DNA from: Helicobacteraceae bacterium
Lineage (GTDB): Bacteria > Campylobacterota > Campylobacteria > Campylobacterales > Sulfurimonadaceae
Direction of reading: 5' to 3'
Assembly: GCA_030613795.1 (NCBI GenBank)
Contig: JAUWLG010000085.1
Location: forward strand, 1 to 6,297
Length of the DNA: 6,297 nucleotides
Shown: positions 5,804 to 6,297 of the stretch, piece after piece
Position numbering within the stretch: the stretch's first letter is position 1
How the letters are laid out: each line of letters begins with the position of its first letter
The notes under the pieces: generated by a model
What the model was told of the DNA's origin: nothing
The model's input: only the letters and a program-made list of their open reading frames with translations
The model's database searches: none
Translations under genes and position numbers: made by a program

Positions 5804-5902
5804 ATGAATACAATGATTGCTGTTTGTGTGTTTTCTATTTTGATATTTGGGATGATATCTGTTCCAAGGGTTCAATTATATTATCCAAGGATATCGGTTT
5901 GA
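5786..5902 (+). CDS. Putative small membrane protein (38 aa)
   Basis: The ORF encodes a 38-residue peptide beginning MICRKSMNTM, with a hydrophobic stretch at about 10-26 (MIAVCVFSILIFGMISV) after two basic residues, and a tail ending LYYPRISV. This is the shape of a small single-span membrane protein with a positive-inside N-terminus. An AGG (5776-5778) lies 7 nt before the ATG at 5786; ATG codons at 5804 and 5813 are alternative starts without a good Shine-Dalgarno. Its TGA stop overlaps the TTG start of the downstream gene (TTGA), a typical coupling arrangement that supports real translation. It lies within or just after the foldable leader. I do not recognise the family. It could alternatively be a leader ORF whose translation matters more than its product. 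Confidence 0.4.
   Translation: MICRKSMNTMIAVCVFSILIFGMISVPRVQLYYPRISV
5853..5896 (+). promoter_or_regulatory. Potential stem covering the ribosome binding site of the SPOR-like gene
   Basis: TGATATCT (5853-5860) can pair with GGATATCG (5889-5896) over 8 bp including two G-U wobbles. The right arm contains the GGA of the AAGGA Shine-Dalgarno (5887-5891) that serves the TTG start at 5899. Ribosomes translating the mini-ORF would pass through and open this stem, so downstream translation could depend on it. The pairing is seen in the sequence; the regulatory role is inferred. Confidence 0.3.
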
Positions 5903-6297
5903 ATAAAAGTTTAATTATTTTACTAACACTGCTGATGAGTTCGTACTCAACTCTATCTTCTGCTCCACTGGGTACTCCGCCACAGTTTAATGCAGCGGCG
6001 CAAAAAACTGAAAAACTCAAAGATGGACAAAGCATCGTCTTGGGTAAATTTAAAAGCAGACAAGATGCAGATTTCCAATTGAGCTCATTGCTGGACTTTG
6101 TGGACAGTAGTTCCAAGATCGTCAACCTGGAGTTGGCTTATGGATTCGATTATTCCGTAAAGATCGAAGATGGACTTTATATTGTCAGCATTGAACCCTT
6201 TGTGAACGATGATGTCTTAAACGATGTCTTAGCGACTGTAAAAGTGCGTTATCCAAAGGCACATGCAGAAATATGTAAAGAGTGTGTAAGAGAAGAG
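5899..6297 (+). CDS. Secreted SPOR-like domain protein, N-terminal part (3' end outside window)
   Basis: The visible 133 codons begin with a signal peptide: MNKSLIILLTLLMSS, a hydrophobic core and a likely cleavage after SSA (20-22). A low-complexity linker follows, then a region from about 43 to 122 that resembles a SPOR-type repeat: GQSIVLGKFKSRQDA (43-57), DYSVKIEDGLYIVSIEPF (84-101) and a final helix ending RYPKAHA (117-123). SPOR domains bind denuded peptidoglycan; the match here is by pattern, not by search. A CxxC pair follows (C126, C129). I chose the TTG start at 5899 because AAGGA lies 7 nt upstream and it keeps the whole signal peptide; the next ATG (5935) would cut into the hydrophobic core. 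The start overlaps the stop of the upstream mini-ORF. The continuation is unknown; it could be a larger envelope or signalling protein with this as its extracytoplasmic part. Confidence 0.7.
   Translation, partial: MNKSLIILLTLLMSSYSTLSSAPLGTPPQFNAAAQKTEKLKDGQSIVLGKFKSRQDADFQLSSLLDFVDSSSKIVNLELAYGFDYSVKIEDGLYIVSIEPFVNDDVLNDVLATVKVRYPKAHAEICKECVREE

Noticed and set aside
5633..5875. Minus-strand open frame of 80 codons
   Set aside because: Its composition is unlike a real protein (rich in N, H, S, Q), it has no ribosome binding site, and it opposes the mini-ORF and leader region.
5835..6125. Minus-strand open frame of 96 codons
   Set aside because: It is antisense to the signal-peptide-bearing SPOR-like gene, which has a good ribosome binding site and sensible protein features.
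5786..6297. Mini-ORF and SPOR-like gene as one frameshifted gene
   Set aside because: Both have their own hydrophobic N-terminal segment, and the second has its own Shine-Dalgarno and TTG start; a fusion would carry two signal/anchor segments in tandem.
1..6297. CRISPR array, insertion sequence, prophage or defence system
   Set aside because: No regularly spaced repeats, transposase or phage-like proteins, terminal inverted repeats, integrase or target-site duplications were seen; the genes are mainly core metabolism.

Overview
The window looks like part of a mesophilic Campylobacterota (Epsilonproteobacteria) chromosome, probably a Sulfurimonas/Sulfurovum-type bacterium. This rests on the style of the proteins (compact ThiL and psd-type decarboxylase, an SdhA/MfrA-like flavoprotein, membrane GGDEF proteins), moderate-to-low GC, AAGGA-type ribosome binding sites and strong TATAAT-like -10 boxes with poor -35 boxes. 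The assignment is by recognition only; no database was searched.

Layout. Bases 1-578 (minus) hold the N-terminal third of a succinate dehydrogenase/fumarate reductase flavoprotein, with a perfect TATAAT box upstream. Bases 733-1944 (minus) encode a two-helix membrane protein with a periplasmic sensor region and a GGDEF domain whose active-site motif is destroyed. A short divergent intergenic region with an operator-like dyad separates it from a tight plus-strand cluster: thiL (thiamine-monophosphate kinase, GTG start), truD (tRNA pseudouridine-13 synthase) and psd (phosphatidylserine decarboxylase; its start shares one base with the truD stop). psd converges on a minus-strand gene (4929-5528) for a charged helical protein that I do not recognise. 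The last 770 bases hold that gene's promoter, an AT-rich spacer, a compact leader that can fold, a 38-codon ORF for a putative small membrane protein, and the first 133 codons of a signal-peptide-bearing, SPOR-like protein that runs off the window.

How they work together. thiL-truD-psd looks like a housekeeping operon (cofactor synthesis, tRNA modification, phospholipid synthesis) whose members share transcription rather than a pathway. The flavoprotein belongs to central respiration. The degenerate GGDEF protein and the 3' SPOR-like protein are envelope or signalling proteins with no visible functional link to the cluster.

Most of the window is ordinary core genome. The part most worth a second look is 5724-5902. 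There a predicted promoter is followed almost at once by a 60-nt foldable leader, then a mini-ORF whose stop overlaps a TTG start (TTGA), with a second potential stem covering the downstream Shine-Dalgarno sequence. It reads like a leader/translational-coupling arrangement, but this is inference from one sequence.
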